Source: Sycobia sp. Sy_11
Lineage: Eukaryota > Arthropoda > Insecta > Hymenoptera > Epichrysomallidae
Assembly: GCA_018907035.1 (NCBI GenBank)
Contig: JACCIC010000141.1
Span: 1,106,001-1,170,000, forward strand
DNA length: 64,000 nucleotides
Reading direction: 5' to 3'
Positions 1 to 14,500 of this stretch are shown in pieces. The translations under genes and the position numbers were made by a program. Positions within the stretch are counted from its first letter, which is position 1. Every line of letters starts with the position of its first letter. The notes below the pieces were generated by a model. It searched no databases, was not told the DNA's origin, and was given only the letters and a program-made list of their open reading frames with translations.

Positions 1-3000
1 AGAAAATGAAGAATGTCGATAAAATAAATTAAGAATAATACGCATTAGAAACTTTAAAATCTTTTTATTATTGATTTATAATTAATTTAATAGGTTCAAT
101 TAACTAATATTTTAATAAACACTACCTATGGAATTAGTTCTAAGTTTATGGCATAAACATTAATGTAAATTAAAACATAATTAAGCCAATACGAGATTTA
201 ATGCAAGCGTGCAACAATATGTAACATAAATATTATAAAAATTGGAAAATTTTAAAATTAAAAGTCTCAGCTGTTTCCCTTTTTCCCTTTTTTAATTTAT
301 TAAGAAGTTAAGAAAAATTAAGCCTCGCTCTACCTATTTGTACCCCGCAGTATATATGAGGCCAATATTAGGAAGAGAGCAATGCCGGTAAAAGAAATTC
401 TGGTTCATTAATCGAATCATAATCTGATTCGTTGATCCAAGTCAGTGCTACATATTAAAGAAGTTATCGAACTTACCATAGGCTCCCTACTGATGGACTG
501 TATTTTCCTCTGTTTCGTTCGAATCAACATCCACATTGCATTGCTTCCCAACAACTCTATAAGCCTATATCATTTAATAAACTATGTTCTTGAACGGAAA
601 ATTGGATACAATTTTCCGAGCTACCAATCCCTCAACCTTACTCGGACGTCCACTCACGCGAAACAGAATTAAGTTAATCGTATAAAAATTCGATCAACGC
701 TAAGAGTCAGTTGCAATAAAAGCCCCTCAGGCTGATTTGTAGATATGAGAACTTATTGCAAACCTATACGAATCTTACGAATTTGATCATCAAGATTGAA
801 TCCATGTCTAATAATACGTGATCTCATTGAACTGCGAGATATAGATAGTATAGTTCGTAAAAAATATTTGACATAATATGCACCAACTTCTTACAGTCTT
901 CTCTTTTTCAGCCTTTATTTCACCAATTATTTATTAAATAAAAGGGTTTATAGGTATCTCAAGTATTTGGGGTGGAAAGGGTAATTAAAAATACCAATCA
1001 TTACTTATAACATTAGTTCACTACATTTACGCAATCGCGCAGATCCTTCATTCGTTCATTCGTTCGTTCTATTTTGCGTCGCGCAAAGTTGAAAGCGGAA
1101 CTTACTAAAAAATTTAAAAAATGGTTGCTACTCACTTGAAAATCGACGATATCCCGTGAAAGTATTAAAATGATGAATTAATTGTGAGTCTAGAGTCGCC
1201 TACTTCGGTACATGATACTATTTATTTTTGAGAATTTGAATTTTGAAATTAGTAGATCCAAGCAGAATGATTCTAAATCATCTTTCATTGACATCAACAC
1301 TCGTTATAATCTTCCCTTTTCCTAAACTAACAAAGGCCTATCATCAATATTGAGGCACTCCAAATACAGACTAATCGTCTTATTATTTTATTTTTATTAA
1401 ATATTCTCAAAGTCATTGAATGAACAGAACCGTTTCTCTATTTCATAATGAATACTTGTGTAGTCAAATCAATAAATGCATGATCTTTATTCTTCTCAGC
1501 AGAGTATCCATGCACAGCGATATATTCAATGTTAAATACGCAATGTTAATAACCGATAGAAAGATCAGAAATTAGAAAAAAGCGAACACCCTGATTATTC
1601 TTATCAGGAAGAAATACAAAATACTTCCGATGTTCCAAAACAAAGGAAAATACTGCGGCCAAGTATTTAGTTAACCTTTCATCAGATTCCCTCCAAAAAT
1701 AAGCAAGATTACTGAAATATTGTCCTAATTATTATGACATTTTGAATGAATTTGTAAGAGACTGCATATCGATCTGAAAACGAATTTGCTTTTGTACGGA
1801 TCGAAGCTTTTCTCTACATATTTAATCCATCTTGACATTTTTAATTAACGCTATCCTTTCATCTGGAGCATGACCTATATCAGATGTTTTAGTACGCAAT
1901 ACTTTCTACATCATAGAATTTCAATAATCGAAGTTATAGTAGTAGGACACTATAAAATTCCCTGTATGATTAAAAATGTTTACATATAATAAAACTACCT
2001 TATGAAATTGCAGTGAGACTACTAGTTACTCTGCTACTTTTGCCATGATTTAATTATTCTAATCACCAACCCCAACTACATTCTAAACCTCGTCAGACAA
2101 CTAGTTAATAATATTAATAAATACATATTACCCCCGTTGAAACTTAAAGCCGAATCCCTCTTAATTAGAAACTGCTTTGGTTAAACTTTCTTTTGATAGA
2201 ATCAACTCAAAACTCCCAGTAGCATTGCAAGCCTGAAAATATAAATGATCAACAACTATTACTCACGTACACTCCTTGATAAGAACTGCATTAAATACTT
2301 TAGAATTCACTTTGAATGTGTTCGGGCAAATCTTCATGTTAACACCGAATAATACAACTATCAGTTCTAGAACTTTTTATGATCGATCTAATTGTTTCGT
2401 AATTTTTTATTGATAATTTTATAATTAAACTATTCCGCGCTTCTTTTATACAATGTGCGAATATCGAAAATGTATTCCTAAGGTTTTTTCTGGGAACATG
2501 ATTTCAATTGAAAACGTTCAGAAAATTTAGTATAATATATACCAGAAGATCTATTCATTGATAAGTACGGAGAGTTCAAGATATGTGCGATAGAGAAGTG
2601 AAAAACGAAGTGAAATTGAATGCATGAGTCGAGTGAGAATGAAAGAAGAAAAGGACGAAAAGGTATGCAAGATGCGTGCGAAAGAGAGCAAAAGCTTCAA
2701 AGGCAGATAAGAAATTCATATAAATAACGGAAAAAGAAGATTTCGTATGCACTTCAACGTAAGTTCCAAAGCGCAGAATTATGATGAGCGAATTTATGGG
2801 AAGAATATGCTGTGAGATTTAAGCAGTCGGTCTAATAGCAGTGGGAGTCTGCATGATGTAGTACTTACAAGGTACAGTCGTAAATTTTACTTATTTTTAT
2901 CCTTACTGCGAGCGGATAAAACTTTATAGAAAGGATAAATTCTTATCGTAGAGAAAACAATAAAAAATTGTTACAAAACTGAATTAGATATTACAATTTA

Positions 3001-4800
3001 TAAGTACATTATTTAAATACGGAGACGAATTGCAGTGTTCATAGAACCAAATACGAAATTACATGTTCAAATATACGACTAACTACCTTAAAATAATTGA
3101 AAATCGTTTAAAAAGTAATCATTGAACTTTTTATTTATTCTTGTTATGAAATAAATATGTCCAAGTTAGACAAAAATTAGCTGAACTAAGAATAAAATTA
3201 AAATCTATAGATAAGCAAGTAGATAAATTAGATGGCATAAACTTACAATGTTATTATCTGTTAGTGAAGAGATAGGCTGAAAGACTAGAATTTTATTTTG
3301 AAAAATGTCCATTTGAAAAATAACGATATCCTTACTATTATAGTTTTTGAAACATATGTATATTCGAAAATTTGGCTAATTCTATAAAGTAGTGCTAAAG
3401 AAACAATAGTGACATGTCTTTATTGGATAGATTAAAGTTAATGATTATAGTTTGGACAAGTTAATGATTATAACTATCGATAAAAGTTATGCAAAAATGT
3501 AAGTAAAACATTTTCCTGTTGATATTGCAATGACTAGTTATGTTCTTTAGGTAAAAACTATTCATATACATTTACACGTGAATAGGGAAATTTAAGATTT
3601 AAGCAGTTATGTCAACAAAAATAACAAAAAAACTATCTGATATAAAAATTATTGATATCTTTACAGTTTCATAGAATTTATTCAATTGTATAAAAACTAT
3701 AAAGTTTATTTATTATATATATATTTCCAACTTTTAAAACATTTTATAGTTACTTATATTAGACTATTTCTCTCTAGATTCTTGATTTTTATTTCTTTCT
3801 TTAGTTCTAGGTTAAAAATGTTTAATGTATTTGTTTTTATAACCTACATTCCTTTTCTACTGAGGCTTAGAAAAACCTTAGAATTCTGCAAAGTTTAATA
3901 AGACGAGATAATAATTTTTCCAACTTTCATTGAATAAAATTTATTGAATTATTGAACATAATTATTATTAATTAATTATTGAATTAATATTAAAACAAAT
4001 TAATTATTGAACATAATTATCTATAATTGAAAAACAAAAATATGATAGTTCAAACAGTATGGATTGTTGTTTAAAATAATTTAGTTTAAAATAATAATTA
4101 TTCGAACCATTACTATTATGCTGACTTGAAAGTACTGTTAGAATTTTACCAAAATAGCACGTACTCCTGTTTTGTTCGTCAAGACGATATTTTTCACCTA
4201 AAAATTTAAGCAGCATAAACATTATGTGCATATTTCAATAGATAAAATAGCCTTGCCATCATACTTTAATAGATAAAATGTCTTGTCAAGCAGTCCCATT
4301 ATGTCTATATATTTATATAATATAGTAATTCATGCTTTTTTAAAATGTCCAGTTTGAATCTTAAAGGTTCACATATGGATTCTTCTCAGTCGAATGGAAG
4401 AAAAAAGAAAATGATCTTTTTTTGAAACGTATTATCACTTGGCATGAGAAAAGGGTCGTCTATAGAAACGCCTATAGCAATGCAAAAGATCATGAAGTAG
4501 AAAAAATAAAGTAGAATAAAAGAAAACTGATATTCAGTAAAAAAAGTAACCTTATTTTTTATTTTTTACGACGCACAACAATACTGAAGTCGCAAGTGTC
4601 CTGTCAACAGCTTAATAAATTTAATTATTTACTCAGAGATAAAGGATCAAAACTAATAGGAAAGATGTATACTATCAAGATATTGAATAATAATATTGAT
4701 ATGATATTGATGGAATTGCACCTCAAATAAGTTATTTAAGTCGACAAAAGCTTCGAATTCATAGATAGTCTATACTACTACCATACATACTCTAGTAAAG
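1..4800. other. AT-rich intergenic DNA, no gene seen
   Basis: The stretch is strongly AT-rich with stops in all frames. The few open frames (for example at 445-672 and 3686-3898) are low-complexity and lack codon structure, homology or splice-flanked exons. A short (ATTCGTTC)-like run lies near 1047-1070. I see no tRNA, no transposase motif and no CpG island here. Confidence 0.6.
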
Positions 4801-5788
4801 ATTTGAGAAATTCTGATTACATGTGCTTTGTTTGCAAACACATCGTAAACCACCGTCGCTGCTTAGCACCGGTATTTTCAAGCACAAATAGAGAGGCGTT
4901 GAATAATATACAAAATAAAACAAAAAATTATTTATTTCGCTCGTTGAAGAATTTTTTGGACAGCAAAATTTTTACTTCAAACGAAGAGGATCAAAATCAT
5001 CTGCATCAATTTTTAGGAAATAAAGAAGAGAAATTTTAGCAGCGTGGAAGTAGAATTGGACAAGAATGAATTGTAAAATATATAAATCAACAAAGATTTA
5101 CTAAACAAATGACGTGTTTCATCAAAAAAAAAAAAAAAAAACAAAAAAAAACTACAAATTACATAATCATAAGTAATTTTTCTTTATAAGGCAAATAAAA
5201 TTTTTAAATTTGAAATTTTAACTTTGAATTATACCTTTTTCTTGTTTATTTTATAAATAATATAAATAATAAATTCTTTCAAGTTTCTTTTAGTTTCCCT
5301 ACTAAAATATTTCGAAAGTTTGAATAAAATTTTAGCAATTTAATATTCGCTCCAGTATTCATCTCGATCACGAGATAGAGAGAATAGCTGTCAGTAACAG
5401 ACGTAAATATGCTTTCAAACTGAATTATTTCATGTATCGTCATAGTTTTATTTTGCATAAGATTCAAATACTTGAGAAGTCTCTCCGTTCCCAGATTATA
5501 CGCTTTTAAATTTCAACCATGGGCTTCAATTATGCCAGTCACAATGTAAAAATTATTAAATGTAGACATCTAGTTTCTATTCGAGATTTTCAAATCAGCA
5601 AAACATCATATAATGGCCTGCGACGAAGATTTGGAGTATGACGAACTGAGATAAAGTTATTGATGATCCCGCTTGGATTCTTTAATCCTTCAATATTACC
5701 CCATGGTGGTTCAGTATTGTGTCTGATTCGTGCTCCCGATATTACATCATCTTCAATGCTCTAGAAGTTTCCCTAACTTGTATATATT

Positions 5789-5789
<1 letters not shown>

Positions 5790-5851
<62 letters not shown>
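5790..5851. repeat. (CT)n microsatellite
   Basis: An uninterrupted CT/GA dinucleotide tract of about 60 bp lies in AT-rich intergenic DNA. No coding sequence touches it. Apart from this tract, about 5040-8100 contains nothing I can support as a gene. Confidence 0.95.
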
Positions 5852-5856
<5 letters not shown>

Positions 5857-8148
5857 CCACTCTGTTATTGAAGAAGCCATTGACCTACGACTGATAGCCG
5901 TCTGAGAATCTGAAAGCCCTCGAAATCATAGGAGCAAAAAGGGGCGGTCGCTTCAAGACGTTATTCCGGAAATGGAGAGAAAGGGAGAGATAGAAAGAAT
6001 GGGAAAAAGGAAGGAAAAGAGATAAGAAAAAGAAAAAATATTTAGTGTGAACTGAAGAAAAATTGATGAAGAAATTGTTTTGCAAACACTTTAAGAGTAA
6101 ATTGTAGGTTATTCACTAATATTACATTCAGAAAATATAATATATATAATATAATATAATGGAATGAAATAAAATTAACGAACGATATTAACGAACGAAA
6201 ATTTAACTGTAAATGGATTTCATTTTCTTATGAATAGATTACGTAAATATTACATAATTATATTACATATTTATTTATTTACACTAAATTCTTTTTTTAA
6301 ACTTTTTGAATGGTACATCAGCATATAGATTTCATATTGTTAAACATAATGGAATTATAATTAAATAATGAATTAAATCATACTTGTTTTAATAAATTTT
6401 CCTTCACAAATTTTTCCCCAAGACTTGAAATCTTACAGTATATAAATTATAGTGTGCTAATATGTTACTAAACATCATGTTCTTTCTTAACGTTCAGCAA
6501 TTGTTCCGTCGGGTAAACAAGGATATACTCTTAACCTCATTTTTGCATGATCACATTATTTACTTTATACCATTACCTTCTATACGTATGCTAAAACTTA
6601 GTTTCTGGCGATGTTGTTACGATACTATCATGGAAAAGTTAGGGGAGTTAATGTAGAAGTCTGCGTGAATAAATTCTATTATATTTTACTATTTTGTAAG
6701 CATTTTTAAGATTCGCGTCCTATAAAATAATGGCCCCATGAATGTTTAAAAGCATTTTTGAAGGACTTAACACGGTTCAGAAAATTCAAGAAATTAACAC
6801 GTAAAAAATAGAGTAAAACTTATTTTGAATGTGATTACATAAGCTCGTCTTAAAGCTCAATGTATGAAATGATCACATTTGATTTATAAAAAAATCTTTT
6901 ATCACTATAAACCAATGCTAAAAATAGTAGTCGTATTTTGTGGTCTTGTTTAACAACTTTACAATTGATAATATGTGCTTAAAATTCTATAAATACCTTT
7001 AAAAATCATTATCTTTTCAGTATTTTTTCTTGAAATCTGGAAATATGAATATATTGAATCTATTCCTAAAAATAGAGCTAAATTATTAATATCATATTAA
7101 TAACTGTAGATCAACTGTATTGCTACATTTGTGCTTTATCCAAAATGTTCCATTCAATTGTTGTTCGGATCTAGTTAAGGCTTTTGAAACACATCATTAT
7201 TCCTGAGCCACATGTTTCTGTCAAAGGCAGATTAACTATTGCTAATCTGTTATTATGTCAACCCTATAGATCTGACCTTTACATCTTGATTTTGCAATTA
7301 ACGGAAATATACTCGGTCTATTTGGATTTTTGTAAAGCTTTTAACTCACCTTTCGTACCTTTGCTATGTCTGCGTCTATACTTAAATAGCTATGGTCATA
7401 TTTATAGCAGAGATTCCAATCGATTAAAATTTCAGATGTCTAACCAAAGAAAATTAATAATACCTTTAAACTCGTATTTTGCTCCACAACTCTTTAATAT
7501 TTGAATGATTTATTTCAATTATTTTCACAAATCCATTGTCTCCATGATGCTTTATATTTACAAAATATTAAGTTCGTATTCACGTAGGCAATTGAAAATG
7601 AATTAATGGGCTGAATTATAAAAATTTTGCTACGACTTCCTTTGAAAAAATCCCAAAATTCTTTAAATATGGATATAAAATGTATGAGCTATAAAACTAA
7701 TGCAATATATAGTGTACCAAGTATAAGCTAGGTTACATGTTAAAGTATTACGAGCTGTCGGCATCACGTTCAATTTACTCGTAGTGTTTTTATTGCCTTT
7801 TTCTAAGAAAAGAAACAGTCTTATAGTCAGACAAACAAAGTAAGATAGACCATTCTCGAATCATTCTCAATAATAAAACCATCACGTGCAAGTGAAATGA
7901 AACAATACGAAATTTGAAACATTGAAGAAGCTTGCTTACTTCCTTAGGTGCATAATAGCGATATGTAATTGTCAACATTTTCAGCGAATTTCCTCTCTAT
8001 CTGTCTTTTTCTAAGTGGGAATGCTACACGTATGTTTGGTTCGCATGGCATAAAAAGGAGAGAAAAAAGGTTTCAGAAAGGTCGGCAGCAGACCAATAGA
8101 GCGAATCAGTAACGAGAAGCTATTTTCGAATGCTCTCAAATCATTGTA

Positions 8149-8428
8149 TTGTTAGCCATTGTACTCCGGTCTGTCGTTCACTACCGAGTACCGACTAGAT
8201 CTTGTGCTCTTATACACGCGCGGTACGACCGCGGTTCTCGCTTTGCCAAACTCTATCTTTCTTTCTCCTTCTCCCTCTTTCTCTCTAACTATCTCTCTCT
8301 CGGCCTCTCTCTCTCTCCGGGTGCCATCGAGCTAATAAAAGCTCAGGCTATAGCCTCTACGGTAATGCTTCATTCGGTTCTAAATGCTCTTACTCGTTAC
8401 AAACTTCCCTTTTCTCTCATCCCCTCTG

Positions 8429-8503
<75 letters not shown>

Positions 8504-8505
8504 CT

Positions 8506-8541
<36 letters not shown>

Positions 8542-8641
8542 ATCTCTTTTCTTCTCCGTTGCTCCAAATGATTCGTTTCATTTGAGCCGCCTCTTTAATC
8601 AGAGCTTGGGTTATATTCTTGCGCCTAGATGCGATGCGTAA
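8149..8641. repeat. CT-rich tract with interrupted (CT)n microsatellite
   Basis: This is a pyrimidine-rich block whose core (about 8425-8541) is nearly pure CT with a few interruptions. It opens overlapping frames translating to Ser-Leu repeats, which are artefacts of the repeat. The preceding 180 bp is of mixed composition and contains the short palindrome ggctatagcc. GAGA-factor-like binding is possible on the GA strand but is only an inference. Confidence 0.9.
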
Positions 8642-9169
8642 TCACATGTTTAGTTCTGAGTACGTAGAAACACTGTATATAGCATTTGTATACAATTTTA
8701 TTCATTTCAGTTGAATATTAATATTTTCGTATGTAACTTTCAATTAATTTGACGAAGGGATATTCTGCACTTTATTTATTTATCGCTATATACTCTCTAA
8801 ATTGAAATTTGAATTAAATGAAAACCACTAGAATTTAATGTAAATTCAATCACTGATTGATTACACTGTCAAATTCGTCTAAATACACTGTAAATTTCAT
8901 CAATGACTTAATTGACACTGGATTCCATTAGTGGCTTTCGCTAATTCAGCTGTAGGACAGGCGCAGTGGTTCTTCTAAACATTTTTCATATAGTCAACGG
9001 ATCAATGTAATTACGTATATCTATTTCCAACCGATAGTTTTACATACCTATAGCCGATATGAAAAAAAAAAAATACTTACGCCAATAATCCACTGCTTTT
9101 GCTTTCAATTCGAATTCGATCAATCAATATTCGGTTTAATCTCGGCTCAAATTGTCTTTGATTTCCATT

Positions 9170-9393
9170 TAGTCTCTGCGGCGATGGCCGCGGACCGCGC
9201 GCGCGCGCAATCGAACCCGGGAGCGCTTTGGTTTTCCATCGCGACGACAGATCCTGACAGATTTAATTCTGAACGGTGCAGCGGGGGGTCGTCGGGCGGG
9301 GGAAGGGCCCCAGACGCGCGGTTTATTTAGAGTCCGATCGACGGACCGGCGCATGGACCTCGGTGACGGAATAACGGTGACTTTAATTCGCAG

Positions 9394-9438
<45 letters not shown>

Positions 9439-9560
9439 GCGACGACCGAATCACGAAGCGGGACGCGAGACGCGCGGGGTGCTTTCGAGAGGTATGGCGA
9501 GCTGCCAAGCAGACACAATCCATACTATAAATACCGCTAGCGACGGTCTCCGATCGTAGG
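9170..9560. promoter_or_regulatory. CpG-rich island with (GA)n tract
   Basis: GC content and CpG density rise sharply against the AT-rich flanks, with runs such as gcgcgcgcgc near 9197 and G-rich tracts near 9283-9303. A (GA)n microsatellite occupies about 9397-9435. Open frames across it are due to GC bias and have no recognisable protein. In hymenopterans such islets often mark promoters or conserved regulatory DNA. No first exon could be recognised, so the target gene is unknown. Confidence 0.4.
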
Positions 9561-10930
9561 CTTTTTCTATTTCTCTCTGTACCGGTCCAGCGTAGTTTTT
9601 ACGTTCCGCGTTCCTTAATCCCTGTCAAATTGCGCCAACCCACGAGTCGATCTTTCTTTATCCCATTCTCTTTCTCTCCTGAAATTCATCTATTGTCGAA
9701 GTGCTGTTGACCGTTACAATTCTTTTTTTCACTGACAAATGTATTGTAAGAAATTTTTTTAAGTTTTTTCTCCCATATTTAAAGGAACATCTTATAGATT
9801 CTGCTGAATTTTTCAGTTGAGAATTGCGAATAATTCTAAACTGATTTATATGTAATAATTATTTATAAACTCATGAGAGAAGAAAATATGTTATCTTTGA
9901 TACACAATTCAATGTCAGTAATTTAATGTGTATGAAACGATTAATTACAAGTAGGATGCCACACCGTTGCATATTAAATACAAAACACATCCCATTACAT
10001 TAGATAAGTTACTTTTTAAACGTATATTTCGAACTGGGCAAAAAGCTTGGATTGAAGAATTTGACTTGCATCAAAATATGTAGAAAAGAATTTACAGGAA
10101 TAGAAAATATCTAGATTTTTATGTAAGTTTAAAAACTAAGTGATCCTTTCCATGCAGTATTTATTCTAAAAGACGACTACTTTAAAAAATAAATAAATTT
10201 TCACAAGCTTTGGGAGTTGAAGAAAATTATGATCATGTCAGTCATATTATTTATTTATCTTACTGAAAAAAAGTAAAATGCATTCTCTTCTAGATTCTAG
10301 TAATCCATATTTTAGATTTAAGTTCGATTGAAAAACATAGAAGGAAACTGATACCTTTAATTAATGTATCAAACAATATCGATACATCAATCGATAGGTA
10401 ATAAATGAAGGATAAGAAATATAATAGAAATGACAAGGATAAGGAAATGTTTGAATTGACTAGAGAAAAATAAAACCTATCTAATCCTCTTTTGGAACTG
10501 ATACCTTAGCTGCGTAAAGATATTGTCTTAAGACTGCGAAGTACAAGTCAGAGATCGATAAGTAATGAAGAATCCATGAAAATAATCAGTTAAAGCAAGA
10601 GAAGATTAGATATGAATTAGTACTGACTACTTATTACTAGACTTTTATTACTATTTCTATTTAAGTTATATGCTCTTATTTATCGGGTATCTAATGAGGT
10701 TCATTAGAGATAATGTAGGTTTACGTAGTGTAATTTCAGAAGTAGAACTGTTGAACTTGAAAATTGTAAAAGATTGTTGCGATTTCTCAATATGACATGT
10801 TAATATTAATTGTATATAAGATCATAGAGAAAATAATGGGCTTTCATCATATGAAACAAACATATTTTTATAAAACTGTAAGTAGCTAAAATGTTCTATC
10901 TCAAAGCGAATGAGAGATTCAAATTTTTTC
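9561..10930. other. AT-rich intergenic DNA, no gene seen
   Basis: No long open frame, RNA gene or repeat stands out here. Confidence 0.55.
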
Positions 10931-11550
10931 GCTGCCCTCGAGAGCGTATACTTTTTGAATTCGGACAATATTTCTCAATTCTATACTTATGCTCTTCTCA
11001 TTGACCGTTCGACAAACGCAAAATCCTTCCCTAAAAATTGAAATTAAATACCTGCACAAACGAAATCATCAACTTGGACATTCGAAAAATTCGCCGGCCC
11101 CGCGGCGCTACGTCCGTATAAACGTAAAGTTAGCTTGTAAACAATTTGACGCGTCCCGGGCCTCCCTGCATTACAACAGGCTGACGCGCAATGAAACCCC
11201 GTCCTCCTCCTCCTCCTCCTCCTCCTCCAGCCTCCCCCGCCCCACGGCAACCGCGGCGGCGCGCGGACGGCAAAGCGCGCGTAACGAGATTTTCGAGTAA
11301 ATTCGACTCGAGACGACGGCCATTAGGGTGACACGCCATGGCTTTTAGGGCGCGATGTGCGCGTATGTGCGCCTTCTCGCGTATGCGCGGGGGGAGACGT
11401 GGCTGGCGCGCGCGCACGTGCCCCGGGACGTTGGAAAGGCATATTGGGCAGGGGTCGGACGGGCGGCCAATCGCCGTGCCGGAATCTGGAATGCGAACCC
11501 TCGCCGGGAATGACATAATTATGAACTCCGTGAGTGACGTTCTCTGATAT
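10931..11550. promoter_or_regulatory. CpG-rich island
   Basis: A GC-rich, CpG-dense block has a TCC trinucleotide run near 11202-11227 and an ATTA-containing motif (gccattaggg) near 11319, the kind of core homeodomain proteins bind. It ends in a non-random AT/GC mix (tgacataattatgaactccg) near 11509-11528. Open frames on both strands overlap one another and are Ala/Arg/Gly-rich, as expected from base bias. It could be an enhancer or an unrecognised promoter. Confidence 0.4.
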
Positions 11551-14500
11551 CCTTTATATATGCGACTAAATATGTAGGCACAATTCGGGGAATGATAGCC
11601 GCCACTTATAATAAAATATCGATAATAATGTGCAACTACGACTATAATGCATTATGCCGCCGATTAGATTACAAATGTATTCGAACAATAATATTTACCT
11701 TCATTTGTAGAAAATAAATGTTGTTTATTTAAGAATACATTCTTTGCTCGATTTTTTTTTATTCTTGCGACATTTTAATATGAAAATATGTAGATGACTT
11801 GATCAGGAAGGAAAAAAATATTTTGAAACTTTTTTAGCAAATTTCGAAATTAATTATTAGTTTGAATCAAATTTATCCAAAAGAAATTGTATGGCTTGTT
11901 AACAACTTTGTATTATTCACTAATAGCTATTTTAAGATGAAAGACTTGTAAATGATAGATATATTTATCATTTAAAATAAATGATAAATAATAATAATTA
12001 CAATAATAATATATAATAATAATAATACTTATATTTTATTTTTACAAAAAATGGAATATTTGTAGCAACTTCTTCAAGAAGTTGAATAAAAAGTTTTTTC
12101 GTAGATAAGTTATAAGAGATGGTAGAAGATTGTATTTCACTATTGATACAAGTATGCATCGAACTTTTTTATTCTCTTTTAAGAATTTTAGAATCGTCAA
12201 CGAGATTACAAATCGAATTATCATCGAAATAAGAACAACATTAATAAAAAAAATTTCGGTATAAAAATAGTATAGACCTAAAACGTTCTTTCATTATCAT
12301 TTATATCAACAACTTTAGGAATGTTATACATTTACAATTCATTAAAAGTGCTACTTCCATCTGCTCATATCATATTTATTATATCCAACTGATTTTTGCT
12401 ATACCGTTGATCGTACAATTATCAGCCTTATTCGACATTGAATTTGTCAAGATTTGCTGTATACTCTTTATCATTTTAGACTTCTTAGAGAGCTATTGCA
12501 GATAACAGTATAATTTATAGAGCAAGTTTCTTCTACATCAAAAATTGTTGATTATTATATAGCGTGAATAATAATTAGATGCTGAATATCCAAGAAGATG
12601 CTTTATTGATGAATTCATGTTGGCAGCTTTGTACGAAATACCCTCTCTTATTCACATAAAGGAGGTTCTAAGTCGATGCACACCGACCATAGTCGCAATA
12701 TTAACTGAATTTATATCTAATTTACGTTCGATATTGTCCAATATTAGTTCTTTTATACTTAAATTAATATACAGTTACGTAGTTCAGGTATATAAAGATG
12801 AAAAAAGACTTTCGAATACCAAAATGTTAATTTTATTAGAAAGTGAAATATCGCTGTAATACACGCAAGGCTACTGTTGTGATCCTGTAAGTGAAAATAA
12901 AGAAACGCCAGAAACGCCGTGCCGAATGCAACAACACGACCAGAAGAAAATAAAAGAGCCCAAGACGTTGGAATGACGAGTCGTCTTAAGCAGCTAAGTT
13001 TAGGAACCATCTGAGAGTGGAAAAAAAAGATGAGGTGGGGAGATTATTTTCGAAGCAATCGATTCGAGAAACGGGGATCAGTCTTTGGTAGCTGCGAGCT
13101 AATGGCCAAGAGTACTTCGTGAATTGAATGAGTTTAATTATTTTCAACGAATTTGAGCATCCTATTACTATGCATAATATCTTAGCATTGGTGGACTGAA
13201 CTTTTAACCTATTTAACATTCGAACCTAGAATTTCTAATTGGATTAAGCTATATAATTTTATTTTATTTGATTCTAAGAGTGAACTCATTTAATTTAATT
13301 TATTTTTATAAATATAACACCCATAATAAAGCTGTTGAATGTTCAACTATGAAATTTGGACCGAATACAATTGTGAATGACGGAATTCACTATTAATGAG
13401 GAACATCTTGATCATCTGATTAAAGTTAATACTTGAGAAATAACAACTCTATAAAAATCAAATTTTATCGGCACTGAAGACGTGTGTAGGCATACCTACC
13501 TATAATATTTAGAATCGCTAATTTCGAATCTACATTTCTAATATTATAGTAATCGGAAAGCAAATATTAAAGTAAAAACGCTTTGTATCTATCCTAGTAA
13601 GAGAATGGAAGAGGAATAATATACGCAGGAGAGAATCTGTAACGCGGCAATGTGTTGCGATGCGCTCGGCACACTACTCAGGCTCAGACTGCCAAATAAA
13701 TAAGATACACGTTATCGATAAGCCTTAATACATATCACAAACACATAAATTTATTCATTCTAAATCAATAAAACTTACAATGAGAAGCTCCGACATATGG
13801 TTAATGAATTTGCTCCAGATTCAGCGAGGTATTTCTGATTACTTTCGAAATTAACTCTGTAAATTTGTAGAACCTACCACTCGTCCATTCTCTACTTGTT
13901 TTTGTTGATGTAAATAATTTCAAAAGACAAAAGTTCTAATCAAGTTATGCCTTCAAATGTACGAAAATTATTAATTTTCAATAAAAAAGTACCATATTGA
14001 TCTTAGCCACGAAAGAACGTTATACCATAAAACTTTACAGAACTCATTTAATGAACTAAAACCTAACGATTAGGGTTGTGGAGTATACAAGTTTAAAGAT
14101 CCTAGATTAGGAGTTTGTAGATTTTTATGTGCAATTTCGAAAGAAAAGGCATCTACGATTGTTGACATTATGGGTATTTCAATGAAATGACTATGTAGAG
14201 TATTTTAGGAACTCCTCTGCTTATGAAAAATCATCATAGTCAGCATGCTATTTCGATTATTACTACGGTACAATTCCATTTAAGTTAATGTATCAAATGT
14301 ATCAAATGAATGATTTAAATTTTATTTAAATGGCCTTAACATTTATGATCTTTAAGCAATTAATTTTTGTTTACAAATTTGAAAAAGTACATGAAAAAGA
14401 ATGTATGTGTTCCGCGTTCAAACTATTATTGAAAGAAGAACCTATTTAGGATAGATGGATTAGCTGACTTATATAAAACTAAGTTAATATCGAACTATAT

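Noticed and set aside
8149..8641. 140- and 85-codon open frames of Ser/Leu repeats
   Set aside because: Translation of a (CT)n microsatellite; no unique protein sequence.
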